Shown here piece after piece: positions 28,639 to 37,212 of a DNA stretch of 64,000 nt. The stretch is from Roseibium sp. HPY-6 (GTDB lineage: Bacteria; Pseudomonadota; Alphaproteobacteria; Rhizobiales; Stappiaceae). The stretch covers positions 1,178,001-1,242,000 of the forward strand of contig NZ_JBEWCD010000002.1 of the NCBI RefSeq assembly GCF_040530035.1, written 5' to 3'. The translations under genes and the position numbers were made by a program. The notes under the pieces were generated by a model that was not told the DNA's origin, ran no database searches, and saw nothing but the letters and a program-made list of their open reading frames with translations. Numbering within the stretch: position 1 is the stretch's first letter; each line of letters starts with the position of its first letter.

Positions 28639-29544
28639 TCAGTCGCTGAAAAAGACACGCAGTGCTGCTGCCGTTTCCTTGGGAGCTTCTTCAGGGAGAA
28701 AGTGGCCGCAGGGAAGGGAGCGCCCTTGCACATGAGGGCACCAGGTACGCCAGACCGCCAAGGGGTCATCGACACTCATTGCGATGCCTTTGTTACCCCA
28801 AAGTGCGAGCAATTCGCTGCGGATCGTGTTGCCGTTATCCTGATCCGCGCGGTCATGCTCATAGTCGATTGTTGCGCCGGCTCTGTAGTCTTCGCAGCAG
28901 GCCGAGATCCGATCCGGTTCGCAGAACCAGCGCCTGGTGTGATCGAGCGCACCCTGGGTGAAACAGTCGAGGTTCTTGTTGGCGGTCCAGCTCGCCAATG
29001 TATGCTCAAGATAGCGGACTGGCGCAGCTGCAATCATCTTCTCCGGAAACGGAAAGGGCTGCGCGAGGAACATCCAGTGATAAACCTTGAGCCCGAAGGC
29101 GCGGTCGAGACGATCCCAATAGTCTGATGTGGGAAGGATATCGAGCACGGCCAGTCTCGGCACACTTTCAGGGTGGTCAAGCGCGAGCCTGTAAGCAACC
29201 CGTCCGCCTCGGTCATGACCAGCCACAAAGAAATGCTCATAACCAAGTGTGCGCATCAATTCACGCATGCCGGATGCCATGACGCGTTTCGAATAGGCTT
29301 CGTGAGTGGCGGAAACGGCGGGCACGGATGACATGCCGTATCCAGGCAGATCAGGCATGACAAGCGTGAAATGCTCGGCAAGCTCGGGCGCTATTTCGTG
29401 CCAGATCACGTGGGACTGAGGGTAGCCGTGCAGGAGCAGCAGCGGTGGGCCGGACCCACCGATCCGGCAGAAAAGGCCCGTCTGGTTTGCCTGTACGACC
29501 CGCGTTTCGAATCCGGGGAAAAGATCCGGTAAATCTGACTTCAA
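28639..29544 (-). CDS. Alpha/beta hydrolase of the fluoroacetate/haloacetate dehalogenase family
   Basis: About 301 residues from a TTG at 29544, chosen because GGGAG lies 6 bases upstream and the protein then begins MKSDLPDLFPGF, as in haloacetate dehalogenases. The nucleophile region is GHDRGGRVAYRLALDHPE: catalytic Asp followed by Arg at +1 and +4, the pair that binds the carboxylate in fluoroacetate dehalogenase. YHWMFLAQP supplies the His-Trp halide-binding pair, EDYRAGATIDYEHD the expected tyrosine, VLDILPT the acid and PCGHFLPEE the histidine. All residues known for the reaction are present, so dehalogenation is plausible; epoxide hydrolysis is the main alternative. No halide transporter is nearby. 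Confidence 0.88.
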   Translation of the reverse strand: MKSDLPDLFPGFETRVVQANQTGLFCRIGGSGPPLLLLHGYPQSHVIWHEIAPELAEHFTLVMPDLPGYGMSSVPAVSATHEAYSKRVMASGMRELMRTLGYEHFFVAGHDRGGRVAYRLALDHPESVPRLAVLDILPTSDYWDRLDRAFGLKVYHWMFLAQPFPFPEKMIAAAPVRYLEHTLASWTANKNLDCFTQGALDHTRRWFCEPDRISACCEDYRAGATIDYEHDRADQDNGNTIRSELLALWGNKGIAMSVDDPLAVWRTWCPHVQGRSLPCGHFLPEEAPKETAAALRVFFSD

Positions 29545-29661
29545 ACCATTCTCCCGCACAAAATCCGGAACACACCCTAGCTTTGCTGCAAGCGGAGGGC
29601 AAAGCGCCAATGCCTCCCGGCCGAAACGATCCGGTCAGGCCGCCCGGTCGGCTTGGATTTC

Positions 29662-30945
29662 TTACGCCTCAGGCTCTGTTTCCCGCTCGATAGCGCGCCA
29701 GCCGATATCGCTCCGGCAAAAACCTTCCGGCCAGTCTATCTGCTCGATGGCTTCATAGGCGCGGGTCTTGGCCGCTCCTACGGTGTTTCCCAAAGCGGTT
29801 ACGTTCAGCACCCGGCCACCAACCGCCAGCAACCGGTTTCCTTCGCGTTTCGTGCCCGCATGAAAGACTTCGACCATGTCAGAAGCGGCGTTGTCCAAAC
29901 CGCGGATTTCAGTGCCTTTTTTGTAGGAGGCCGGATAACCGTTGGAGGCCATGACCACTGTCAGGGCGCTGTCCGTATGCCACTCAGCCTGCTGGTCGGA
30001 CAAGGTTCCGTCAACGCTGGCCACAAGGAGATCCAACAGATCGCTTTTCAGGCGCATTACCAGCACCTGGCACTCCGGATCGCCGAAACGGGTATTGTAT
30101 TCAATGAGTTTCGGGCCTGCGGACGTGATCATAAGGCCGGCATAAAGGACGCCTTTGAATGGTGTTCCGCGGTCCGCGAGTGTCTTGATGGTTGGTTGAA
30201 TGATTTCGTCCATCACCCGTGAAATCAGGTCCGGCGTCATCACCGGTGCCGGAGAATAGGCCCCCATGCCACCTGTGTTGGGACCAGTGTCGCCGTCATG
30301 CACCCGCTTGTGGTCCTGTGCTGTCGCAAGCGGCAGGGCGTTGATGCCGTCAGAAAGCACAAAGAAGCTTGCCTCTTCGCCTTCAAGAAACTCCTCAATC
30401 ACGACTTCTGCGCCCGCATCGCCGAATGAACCGTCGAAACAGGCCGTGACTGCGTCTTCTGCCTCTGGCCGGGTCATGGCGACAACGACGCCTTTCCCGG
30501 CGGCAAGGCCATCAGCCTTGACCACAATGGGAGCGCCTTTGGCTTTAATGTAGGCGAGGGCGTCGTCCGGATTTGAGAAACGCCCGTATCCGGCTGTCGG
30601 GATATTGGCTTCGTCGCAAACGCCCTTTGTAAACGCTTTGGAGCCTTCCAGTTGCGCGGCAGCTTTGCTCGGTCCAAATGCCTTGACACCAGCTCGCTCC
30701 AGATCGTCAACCAGCCCGGCGACCAGCGGCGCTTCCGGACCCACCACGACAAGATCGATCTGCTCGGTGCGGCAAAACGCGATCACAGCGTCATGATCGT
30801 CAACATCCAGTGCCACGAGCTTAGCCACCTCGGCAATGCCCGCATTACCGGGCGCTACAAACAGCTTCGTGAGTTTGGAAGATTTTGCCAGAGCCCACGC
30901 AAGAGCGTGTTCACGCCCGCCGGAGCCTATAAGCAGGATATTCAT
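29662..30945 (-). CDS. purD: Phosphoribosylamine-glycine ligase (GAR synthetase)
   Basis: PurD joins phosphoribosylamine and glycine with ATP in step two of purine synthesis. The 427-residue protein has the N-terminal [26 protein letters not shown], the ATP-grasp core with [14 protein letters not shown], the signature [10 protein letters not shown] and the C-terminal domain ending near GWRAIERE. It is a single gene on the minus strand, 118 bases upstream of the dehalogenase-like gene. Confidence 0.98.
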   Translation of the reverse strand: MNILLIGSGGREHALAWALAKSSKLTKLFVAPGNAGIAEVAKLVALDVDDHDAVIAFCRTEQIDLVVVGPEAPLVAGLVDDLERAGVKAFGPSKAAAQLEGSKAFTKGVCDEANIPTAGYGRFSNPDDALAYIKAKGAPIVVKADGLAAGKGVVVAMTRPEAEDAVTACFDGSFGDAGAEVVIEEFLEGEEASFFVLSDGINALPLATAQDHKRVHDGDTGPNTGGMGAYSPAPVMTPDLISRVMDEIIQPTIKTLADRGTPFKGVLYAGLMITSAGPKLIEYNTRFGDPECQVLVMRLKSDLLDLLVASVDGTLSDQQAEWHTDSALTVVMASNGYPASYKKGTEIRGLDNAASDMVEVFHAGTKREGNRLLAVGGRVLNVTALGNTVGAAKTRAYEAIEQIDWPEGFCRSDIGWRAIERETEPEA

Positions 30946-31123
30946 AAGTCGCAGGTCTCTTTGATACGCTCGTTCAAGCTGGCCCTGAGCGGGCCAGCGC
31001 CTTCACGCGGGGTCTATCACGCCCCCCCGGTTGCTGCAATCAGATGCGCGTTGGGTCTCGCTGCCATCAGTCAGGACCAACGACCTCACCTGATCCAGGG
31101 ATATCGAGGAAACTGCTTTGATT

Positions 31124-32008
31124 TCAGTTCCCTACGATCGCGCGGCAGTAAAGAACGTTGTCTTTTTCAAGATCAGCGCCCCAGATGAGCCTGGCGGATG
31201 GGTCCCACTCGATCCGGTCGTAACCGTCCTTTGGTCTGACGTCCGACTCGCTGTGGACAACAGCTGCAGGCCACGAACTGTCATAAAACCCGGGCTGCAT
31301 CCAATCGCCTGGCACCGAAGTGACTGGTTCTGAACAATTGGGAAGAGAAATGTCAGGATTATCTTCGCGTTCGCAGGACCTGTCCGCGGGTGCGGACTGG
31401 ACGACCTGACAGCGCCAGTCCGCACTGCTTGCAGCCAAGAGAGCTCCGCTTTCAAGGTCCCGGAACTGAAAGATTGCACCGCCGTCGCCCATTTGTTGAC
31501 GCCTGGAGCCGATGTATTCCAGGCCGGTTGCGTTTTCCATGAAATCGCGGAACTCGAACGCGATAGTCATTGGCAGATCCGCCTTGAACTCAAACCGCTC
31601 TGCATTGAAGGACCGTTCTGTCGTGATCGGCACACTGTCTTCAGTCAACTCCCTGCCATTGATGTAGAGCTTGAACCAGTTATCGGCCCAGACTTCCCCA
31701 CGGATCTTTTTCGCGCCTGTCGTGGCCAGCGTGGTCTCGTTGAGATCCCGGCCTCCGGGCCGGGGCGGCGGAGGGCCATCTTCCGGCCTTGGCGGCCGGG
31801 TGCCGTCCGCAGAGCGCGGTGGTTGTGGTCCGGAACCGGGACGCGGAGGTGGCGGGTTCCCGTCGCCGGGTCGGGGGGGCGGCGAAGCGTCGCCTGGACG
31901 CGGTGGCGGCGGAGGAGGATCCTGTGCAATGGAAACGGTCGGTGCGCCCGCGAGAACCAGAGCGGTTGCGAGCAAGGCAAAACCCAAATGTCTGGGTGGA
32001 AAAACCAC
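31124..32008 (-). CDS. Secreted proline-rich protein with C-terminal beta-rich domain
   Basis: This 294-residue protein starts at a GTG at 32008 preceded by GGAG. A signal peptide ends near VSIAQ. Residues about 30-90 are a low-complexity region built of PPRPGDG-like repeats alternating Pro and Gly with Arg/Asp, likely an extended wall- or envelope-spanning spacer. The C-terminal 200 residues contain VWADNWFKLYINGREL, FEFRDFMENATGLEYIG and DGGAIFQFRD, resembling a carbohydrate-binding-like jelly roll, plus three cysteines and the end LYCRAIV. I recognise no named family with certainty. It is divergent from ubiA. Confidence 0.75.
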   Translation of the reverse strand: MVFPPRHLGFALLATALVLAGAPTVSIAQDPPPPPPRPGDASPPPRPGDGNPPPPRPGSGPQPPRSADGTRPPRPEDGPPPPRPGGRDLNETTLATTGAKKIRGEVWADNWFKLYINGRELTEDSVPITTERSFNAERFEFKADLPMTIAFEFRDFMENATGLEYIGSRRQQMGDGGAIFQFRDLESGALLAASSADWRCQVVQSAPADRSCEREDNPDISLPNCSEPVTSVPGDWMQPGFYDSSWPAAVVHSESDVRPKDGYDRIEWDPSARLIWGADLEKDNVLYCRAIVGN

Positions 32009-32164
32009 GATGTACTCCGTCCTGATAGATTGCGCTCAAAAGCGGCAAAGGAAGTCGTGCACTGCCCCTGAACCTATAACCCACGACGACGACACTATGG
32101 CCACTTGCCGGGTGTAATCCATCGCCAATATCTGTAGAAGGTCCGAATTCGAAGAGGGTGCACA

Positions 32165-33112
32165 ATGTTTTTTTCCACCAAGGACACCGGACCGGTCGCT
32201 GATGCGGTCAAGCGGCATTGGGTCGACACGAAATTGCCTGCTGCCTTGCGTCCCTATGCGAGGCTTGCAAGGTGGGAGCGGCCGATTGGCTGGTGGCTGC
32301 TCCTGTGGCCTTGCTGGTGGTCTGCAGCACTCGCTGCCATTGCTGCCGGAAACAGCTTTCCGAACATTTGGCATCTTTTCCTGTTTTTCGCCGGTGCTGT
32401 TGCGATGCGCGGTGCCGGATGCACCTACAACGACATTGTCGATGTGAACATTGACGCCCAGGTTGAACGAACCCGGTCAAGACCCATTCCGGCCGGGCAG
32501 GTCAGCCGGACGCAGGCCAAGGTTTTTCTGGTGGTGCAGGCGCTGATCGGGCTGTTGGTGCTCCTCCAGTTCAACACTTTCTCGATCGTTTTGGGGATCG
32601 TTTCACTCGTGCCGGTGGCGATTTATCCGTTCATGAAACGCATTACGAACTGGCCGCAAATGTTCCTGGGGTTCGCGTTCTCCTGGGGTGCATTCATGGG
32701 CTGGGCGGCAGAATTCGGATCTCTGTCACTTGCGCCGGTACTCCTGTATATTGGCGGAATCTGCTGGACCATAGGATACGACACGATTTACGCCCATCAG
32801 GACAAAGAGGATGATGCGCTTGTTGGGGTGAAATCGACAGCGCGGCTGTTCGGCACCAGGACGAAACCGGCCCTGATGGCTCTGTACGGGCTTGCCACGT
32901 TGTTTTTCGCTTCGGCGGCGGTTCTTGCCGACGCGGGGCCTGCAGCTTTTGCCGGAATTCTGGCCGGGGTGGTTCACCTGGGATGGCAAATAGTTGTTCT
33001 GGATATCGACGACGGCGACCAGTGCCTGAAGCTCTTCCGCTCCAACGGCACTTACGGCTGGATCCTGTTCGCAGGGTTCGTTGCCGACGCTCTTATCGGC
33101 GCCGGTCTTTGA
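32165..33112 (+). CDS. ubiA: 4-hydroxybenzoate octaprenyltransferase
   Basis: UbiA attaches the polyprenyl tail in ubiquinone synthesis. The 315-residue protein has about eight membrane helices and both Asp-rich motifs: NDIVDVNIDAQVERTRSRPI (first) and DTIYAHQDKEDD (second). The start ATG at 32165 follows GAGGG. It is next to the convergent DUF6101 gene, and the ubiA-DUF6101-pmbA order recurs in Hyphomicrobiales. Confidence 0.96.
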   Translation: MFFSTKDTGPVADAVKRHWVDTKLPAALRPYARLARWERPIGWWLLLWPCWWSAALAAIAAGNSFPNIWHLFLFFAGAVAMRGAGCTYNDIVDVNIDAQVERTRSRPIPAGQVSRTQAKVFLVVQALIGLLVLLQFNTFSIVLGIVSLVPVAIYPFMKRITNWPQMFLGFAFSWGAFMGWAAEFGSLSLAPVLLYIGGICWTIGYDTIYAHQDKEDDALVGVKSTARLFGTRTKPALMALYGLATLFFASAAVLADAGPAAFAGILAGVVHLGWQIVVLDIDDGDQCLKLFRSNGTYGWILFAGFVADALIGAGL

Positions 33113-33162
33113 GACTGCGGCTTCAACGCGGCCATCTCCGGATGATTCACGTAATCGAAGCT

Positions 33163-33753
33163 TCAGGTACGCGCAATGATTTCGCGTTCATGCGCGAAAT
33201 TTTCGGGCGAACGGTGAGTTCGGCCCGGTGCCCTCTTGTTGAGGAAACGCGGACGGCGACCCGTCAGAAGGCGCAACTTGCGGCGTGGGGCAGGCCCGGC
33301 AGCCGGTGTGGCGCTGAACGCCTCGATCGGCTTGACTTCGCCACCGAGGTCACAGACGAGCATGGGAAGTTTGAAAGTCTCTGCCCACCGGCTCCACAAA
33401 ACGGCGAGTTCGTCTGAGGTCTCGGTCTCCGCAAGCGTAATCGATAGCGCGCTGTCCGGGTGTTTCAGGATCAGTGCTGCCGAGATATTGCCAGGTGTCG
33501 ATCCTGGAACGATCCGAACCATGACACCGTCAAATGCACATGACGGCACCACCACCCGGACCGGCACGCCGGCAACACGGCGATTGATGATGACCCTGTT
33601 CTGATCAAGAAAGATTTCCGCGGGAAGCGATGGCGTTCCCGGCCGGGATTCGAGTCTTTGTTCAAATCGGACCGGTAGACAGCCGGGGTGCAGTATTGTG
33701 TCTGCATTATGCCCGGCTGCCTTTGGCACCTGTATTTCTGTTTGACGTCTCAA
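33163..33753 (-). CDS. DUF6101 family protein
   Basis: About 196 residues from a TTG at 33753 (CGGAG upstream; the protein then begins MRRQTEIQVPKAAGHNAD). A longer form from a TTG at 33807 is possible. The body, with INRRVAGVPVRVVVPSCAF, ALILKHPDSALSITL and AVLWSRWAETFKLPMLV, matches DUF6101, a family of unknown function found almost only beside ubiA in alphaproteobacteria. The C-terminal 45 residues are strongly basic (RRKLRLLTGRRPRFLNKR), which could bind nucleic acid or lipid head groups. No membrane helix or signal peptide is visible. Confidence 0.82.
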   Translation of the reverse strand: MRRQTEIQVPKAAGHNADTILHPGCLPVRFEQRLESRPGTPSLPAEIFLDQNRVIINRRVAGVPVRVVVPSCAFDGVMVRIVPGSTPGNISAALILKHPDSALSITLAETETSDELAVLWSRWAETFKLPMLVCDLGGEVKPIEAFSATPAAGPAPRRKLRLLTGRRPRFLNKRAPGRTHRSPENFAHEREIIART

Positions 33754-34062
33754 ATGACTCTCCGTCGGACCTTTTGGTCTCTTGATGCACCCAAAGCTAG
33801 CGCACAAAGGTCGTGAACCACTTAAGAGACAGAGTTAAAAAACTCTGATTTCAAAGAGGGTTACCGGAGTGTAAGCACGTCGCAAACGGACTGTTTATGC
33901 CTGTGGTTAAAATGAGGCGCGGCGGAAATCGGAAGCTGTTTCAAAGGGTTTCGGGATCACATACAGTTGCTATTTACGGCAAATTGTTGCGCCGCCCCGA
34001 AGCTGGGCGTAAACACAATCCCGAGTGGGGCGCAAATTAACAAACCCGTTAAGGCGGATTGA
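33754..34062. other. Divergent promoter region DUF6101/pmbA with a stem-loop
   Basis: This 309-base region contains the inverted repeat CAGAGTT-AAAA-AACTCTG at 33830-33847, 77 bases before the DUF6101 start. GGCGGA precedes the pmbA ATG. I found no small gene in it. Confidence 0.5.
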
Positions 34063-35406
34063 ATGTCAGAAGTTATTGATCAAAGCGAATTGCAGTCTCG
34101 CGCCGTCCGCCTCGTTGAGGCCGCCCAAAAGGCCGGGGCCGATGCCTGTGACGCCGTTGCAGTGACCGGCGTGTCACTTTCGGTGGACGTCAGAGAAGGC
34201 AAGGTTGAGGAAACCGAGCGGGCGGAAGGCGACGACGTCACCTTGCGCGTTTTTGTCGGCAGGCGCACCGCGGCCGTCTCCGCCAATCAGCTGGACGATC
34301 CGCAAACACTCGCTGAACGCGCCATCGCCATGGCCAGGGTGGCACCGGAGGATCCTTTTGCGGGTCTGGCCGATCAGGACCTGCTTGTGAAGCAATTGCC
34401 CGATCTGGAGCTTCTCGACAGCCGCGAAATGACGGCGGAGACATTGACGCACATTGCGCTGGAAGCCGAGGAGGCAGGCCTGGCCGTCAGCGGCGTGAGC
34501 AAATCCGGTGGCGCGGGAGCATCCTGGCGGCTGGCTGGGGTTGTTCTGGCCACAAGCCACGGGTTCCAAGGCGCTTATATGTCCTCCCGGCACGGCATCG
34601 CCATGACGGCGGTTGCCGGAGAGGGCACGTCGATGGAGCGGGACTACGATTTCGACAGCAGAACGTTCTTTGAAGATCTCGATGCTCCGGCGGAGATCGG
34701 CAAAAGAGCGGGCGAGCGGGCCGTTCGGCGGCTGAACCCGCAGAAACTGTCAACACGAACGACCGATGTGATCTACGAGGCGCGCGCAGCCAGGAGCATC
34801 CTTGGCCATCTGACCGGGGCAATCAACGGCGCGTCGATTGCCCGGAAAACAAGTTTTCTCAAGGACAAGATGGGTGACGCAATTTTTGCGCCCGGAATTC
34901 AGGTCGTCGATGACCCCTTCAAACGCCGCGGTGCCGCAACCAGACCGTTTGACGGCGAGGGCACGGCAGCGTCGGTCTTGAATGTCATTGAAGACGGCGT
35001 GCTGCAGCATTGGTTTCTGGATGGCGCGTCCGCGCGTGAACTGGGGCTTAGCCCCAACGGCCGTGCGCATCGCAGTGGCAGCGGAACGTCCCCGGGTGCC
35101 ACCAATGTAACCTTGATGCCGGGTGAGAAGTCGCTGGAAGAGCTGATGTCTGATGCCGGAAGCGGCTTGCTGGTTTCCGACTTGATCGGCCATGGCGTCA
35201 ATGGTGTGACAGGAGATTATTCGCGCGGTGCAGCGGGTTTCTGGTTCGAAAACGGCAAAATCGTCGAGCCTGTGAGCGAGATAACAATCGCGGGCAATCT
35301 CAATGACATGTTCAAGCGTCTCGTCGCTGGAAGCGACCTCGACAACCGGTATTCTGCGGCAACGCCGTCTGTCATGATCGAAGGGATGGCGCTTGCCGGA
35401 AGCTGA
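34063..35406 (+). CDS. pmbA: TldE/PmbA family protease subunit
   Basis: This 447-residue protein is of the TldD/PmbA family, in which TldE (PmbA) has no zinc motif and forms a heterodimer with TldD to degrade unfolded peptides, microcin precursors and CcdA-like antitoxins. The HExxxH of TldD is absent, and the C-terminal region GHGVNGVTGDYSRGAAGFWFENG is the PmbA signature. Its partner tldD is 5.2 kb away on the same strand. The stop overlaps the start of the CysQ-like gene by 14 bases. Confidence 0.95.
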   Translation: MSEVIDQSELQSRAVRLVEAAQKAGADACDAVAVTGVSLSVDVREGKVEETERAEGDDVTLRVFVGRRTAAVSANQLDDPQTLAERAIAMARVAPEDPFAGLADQDLLVKQLPDLELLDSREMTAETLTHIALEAEEAGLAVSGVSKSGGAGASWRLAGVVLATSHGFQGAYMSSRHGIAMTAVAGEGTSMERDYDFDSRTFFEDLDAPAEIGKRAGERAVRRLNPQKLSTRTTDVIYEARAARSILGHLTGAINGASIARKTSFLKDKMGDAIFAPGIQVVDDPFKRRGAATRPFDGEGTAASVLNVIEDGVLQHWFLDGASARELGLSPNGRAHRSGSGTSPGATNVTLMPGEKSLEELMSDAGSGLLVSDLIGHGVNGVTGDYSRGAAGFWFENGKIVEPVSEITIAGNLNDMFKRLVAGSDLDNRYSAATPSVMIEGMALAGS

Positions 35407-36211
35407 CCAGAGCATACGCGACAAGGACTTTCAGGCGGATCTTGAATTACTGGAAACGGCGGCCCGCCAGGCTGGTGAACTTGCCTTGGGTTTTTTCGGT
35501 CAGGGGCTTGAGACCTGGTACAAGGGCAAGGGCAACGAGTCGCCGGTATCGGAAGCAGACATCGCTGTCGACCGGTTTCTTGCCGACAAACTGACTTCTG
35601 CCCGTCCCGGGTATGGCTGGCTGTCCGAGGAAACTGCGGATGACAAGGCGCGCCTCTCCCGCAGTCGTGTTTTCATCGTCGACCCGATTGACGGCACACG
35701 GGCATTTCTGGCCGGCGGTGATGAATGGACAATCTCGCTTGCCGTTGTCGAAAACGGACGACCGGTCGCAGGCAGCGTTTTTTGTCCCTGCCGGAATGAG
35801 ATGTTCTTGGCGCGCACAGGTGGCGGCGCATGGCTGAACGGCTCTGAGATCAAGGTGTCTGAAAGAAAAGAGGTTGTCGGCGCGACTTTGACCGGAACGC
35901 ATTCGATTGTCTCAAACACGGACGTGGTTGCCGCAGGATTTGAGAAAGCGGAAATCCTCAGATCCCTGGCCTACCGGATTGTGATGGTAGCTGCCGGCCG
36001 CATCGATGTCGGCGCAGCGCGTGGCGGGCCAAGCGACTGGGATCTTGCTGCAGCGGATCTTCTGGTCGAAGAAGCAGGCGGTCGCGTGATGGACCTTTCC
36101 GGAAAGGCATTGACCTATAATCGTGTGCGGACAGGTCACCCGGCATTGATCGCAGCATCAACCACGCTTATAGGACCAGTGTGCGCGGTGCTTAAGGACA
36201 TAATCCGATAG
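35393..36211 (+). CDS. cysQ: 3'(2'),5'-bisphosphate nucleotidase / inositol monophosphatase family
   Basis: The 272-residue frame starts at a TTG (35393) inside the end of pmbA, with GGGA upstream. The metal sites of the IMPase superfamily are complete: the acidic pair in WLSEET, VDPIDGTRAF and GPSDWDLAAADLLVEEAGG. The CysQ type hydrolyses PAP in sulfate assimilation; an inositol-phosphate role is the alternative. It is the first of several overlapping or closely spaced genes leading into the Kdo/lipid A set. Confidence 0.88.
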   Translation: MPEADQSIRDKDFQADLELLETAARQAGELALGFFGQGLETWYKGKGNESPVSEADIAVDRFLADKLTSARPGYGWLSEETADDKARLSRSRVFIVDPIDGTRAFLAGGDEWTISLAVVENGRPVAGSVFCPCRNEMFLARTGGGAWLNGSEIKVSERKEVVGATLTGTHSIVSNTDVVAAGFEKAEILRSLAYRIVMVAAGRIDVGAARGGPSDWDLAAADLLVEEAGGRVMDLSGKALTYNRVRTGHPALIAASTTLIGPVCAVLKDIIR

Positions 36212-36248
36212 CAGCGGTATTGCCCGGATCAACTAAGCGAGGATGCTT

Positions 36249-36488
36249 ATGAGCGAGACTGACGCTCCCAAACAGCTGTTGCACCTGGTTTTCGGTGGTG
36301 AACTGGAAACACCGGAAGGGCTGACGTTTCGGGATCTGGACGAGCTCGATATCGTTGGCATCTATCCGAACTACGCGGAAGCCTACACCGCCTGGAAGGC
36401 GAAGGCGCAGGCGACCGTGGACAACGCGCATATGCGATACTTTATCGTTCACATGCACCGACTGCTGGATCCGGAAACGGCAACATAG
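36249..36488 (+). CDS. DUF4170 domain protein
   Basis: A small soluble protein of 79 residues. I place the start at the ATG at 36249, where AGCGAGG is 6 bases upstream; an ATG two codons earlier is possible. The pattern LLHLVFGGELETPEGLTF, IVGIYPNYAEAYTAWKAKAQ and MRYFIVHMHRLLDPE is that of DUF4170, a family of unknown function almost always between a CysQ-like phosphatase and the DUF374 acyltransferase in alphaproteobacteria, so a link to lipid A assembly is likely but not proven. Confidence 0.88.
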   Translation: MSETDAPKQLLHLVFGGELETPEGLTFRDLDELDIVGIYPNYAEAYTAWKAKAQATVDNAHMRYFIVHMHRLLDPETAT

Positions 36489-36513
36489 ACACGTAAACGC
36501 GGCGATAACAAAA

Positions 36514-37212
36514 ATGATCAAACGCCTTGGCCGCCAACCCTGGGTTCTTTCGGCGGTGGGTTCCGCCCTCGCGGGTTACCTGAAGCTGGTCTACCATACG
36601 AACAGGTTTGTCGTTGCGCCTGAAGGTGTCCACGACGAAACAGAGAAGCAACTGCCCGTAATCGTCGCGATGTGGCACGGTCAGCATTTTATGGTTCCCT
36701 TTGCAAAGCCAAGACACTGGCCCGCCAAGGTCATGATATCCAGATCCGCAGACGGCGAGGTCAATGCCATTGCGGCGAGCAAGTTCGGTCTCGGCCTGAT
36801 CAGGGCCTCCGGCGGCAAAAATGCGCGCCAGATCAAGAAGCGTGGCGGAATGCGTGGCTTCATAGAAGCTGTCAGGGCCCTCAAAGACGGGTACAGCATT
36901 GCCATGACCGCCGATGTCCCCAAAGGGCCGGCGCGTATTGCAGGCGAAGGCATCGTGCAGTTGGCGAAACACTCTGGACGCCCGATACTGCCTGTTGCGG
37001 TCGCCACAAGCCGAAGCATCGAGCTAAACAGCTGGGACAAGGCAAGTGTGAACCTTCCCTTTGGAAAAGGCAGCATTGCGGTCGGCGACTTGATCTGGGT
37101 CCCGGGCGACACAGAGGATGAGGCGCTCGAGAGTTATCGGAAGCAGGTCGAAGACGGTTTGAATGCGGCGACCACGCATGCCTACCAACTTGTCGGCAGG
37201 GCGAATGGCTGA
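36514..37212 (+). CDS. DUF374 lysophospholipid acyltransferase family protein
   Basis: The 232-residue protein begins at the internal ATG at 36514; the frame is open upstream through the DUF4170 gene but that part is not coding. An amphipathic start is followed by the HxxxxD-like region AMWHGQHFMVPFA, then SRSADGE and ADVPKGPARIAGEGIVQLA, which fit the DUF374 branch of the LPLAT superfamily. Members are thought to transfer an acyl chain to a lipid A or phospholipid precursor. It is directly upstream of waaA, overlapping it by 8 bases. Confidence 0.9.
   Translation: MIKRLGRQPWVLSAVGSALAGYLKLVYHTNRFVVAPEGVHDETEKQLPVIVAMWHGQHFMVPFAKPRHWPAKVMISRSADGEVNAIAASKFGLGLIRASGGKNARQIKKRGGMRGFIEAVRALKDGYSIAMTADVPKGPARIAGEGIVQLAKHSGRPILPVAVATSRSIELNSWDKASVNLPFGKGSIAVGDLIWVPGDTEDEALESYRKQVEDGLNAATTHAYQLVGRANG

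Noticed and set aside
34037..34052. TTAA-N8-TTAA near the pmbA start
   Set aside because: The CtrA consensus requires a 7-base spacer; this one has 8 and lies only 10 bases before the ATG.
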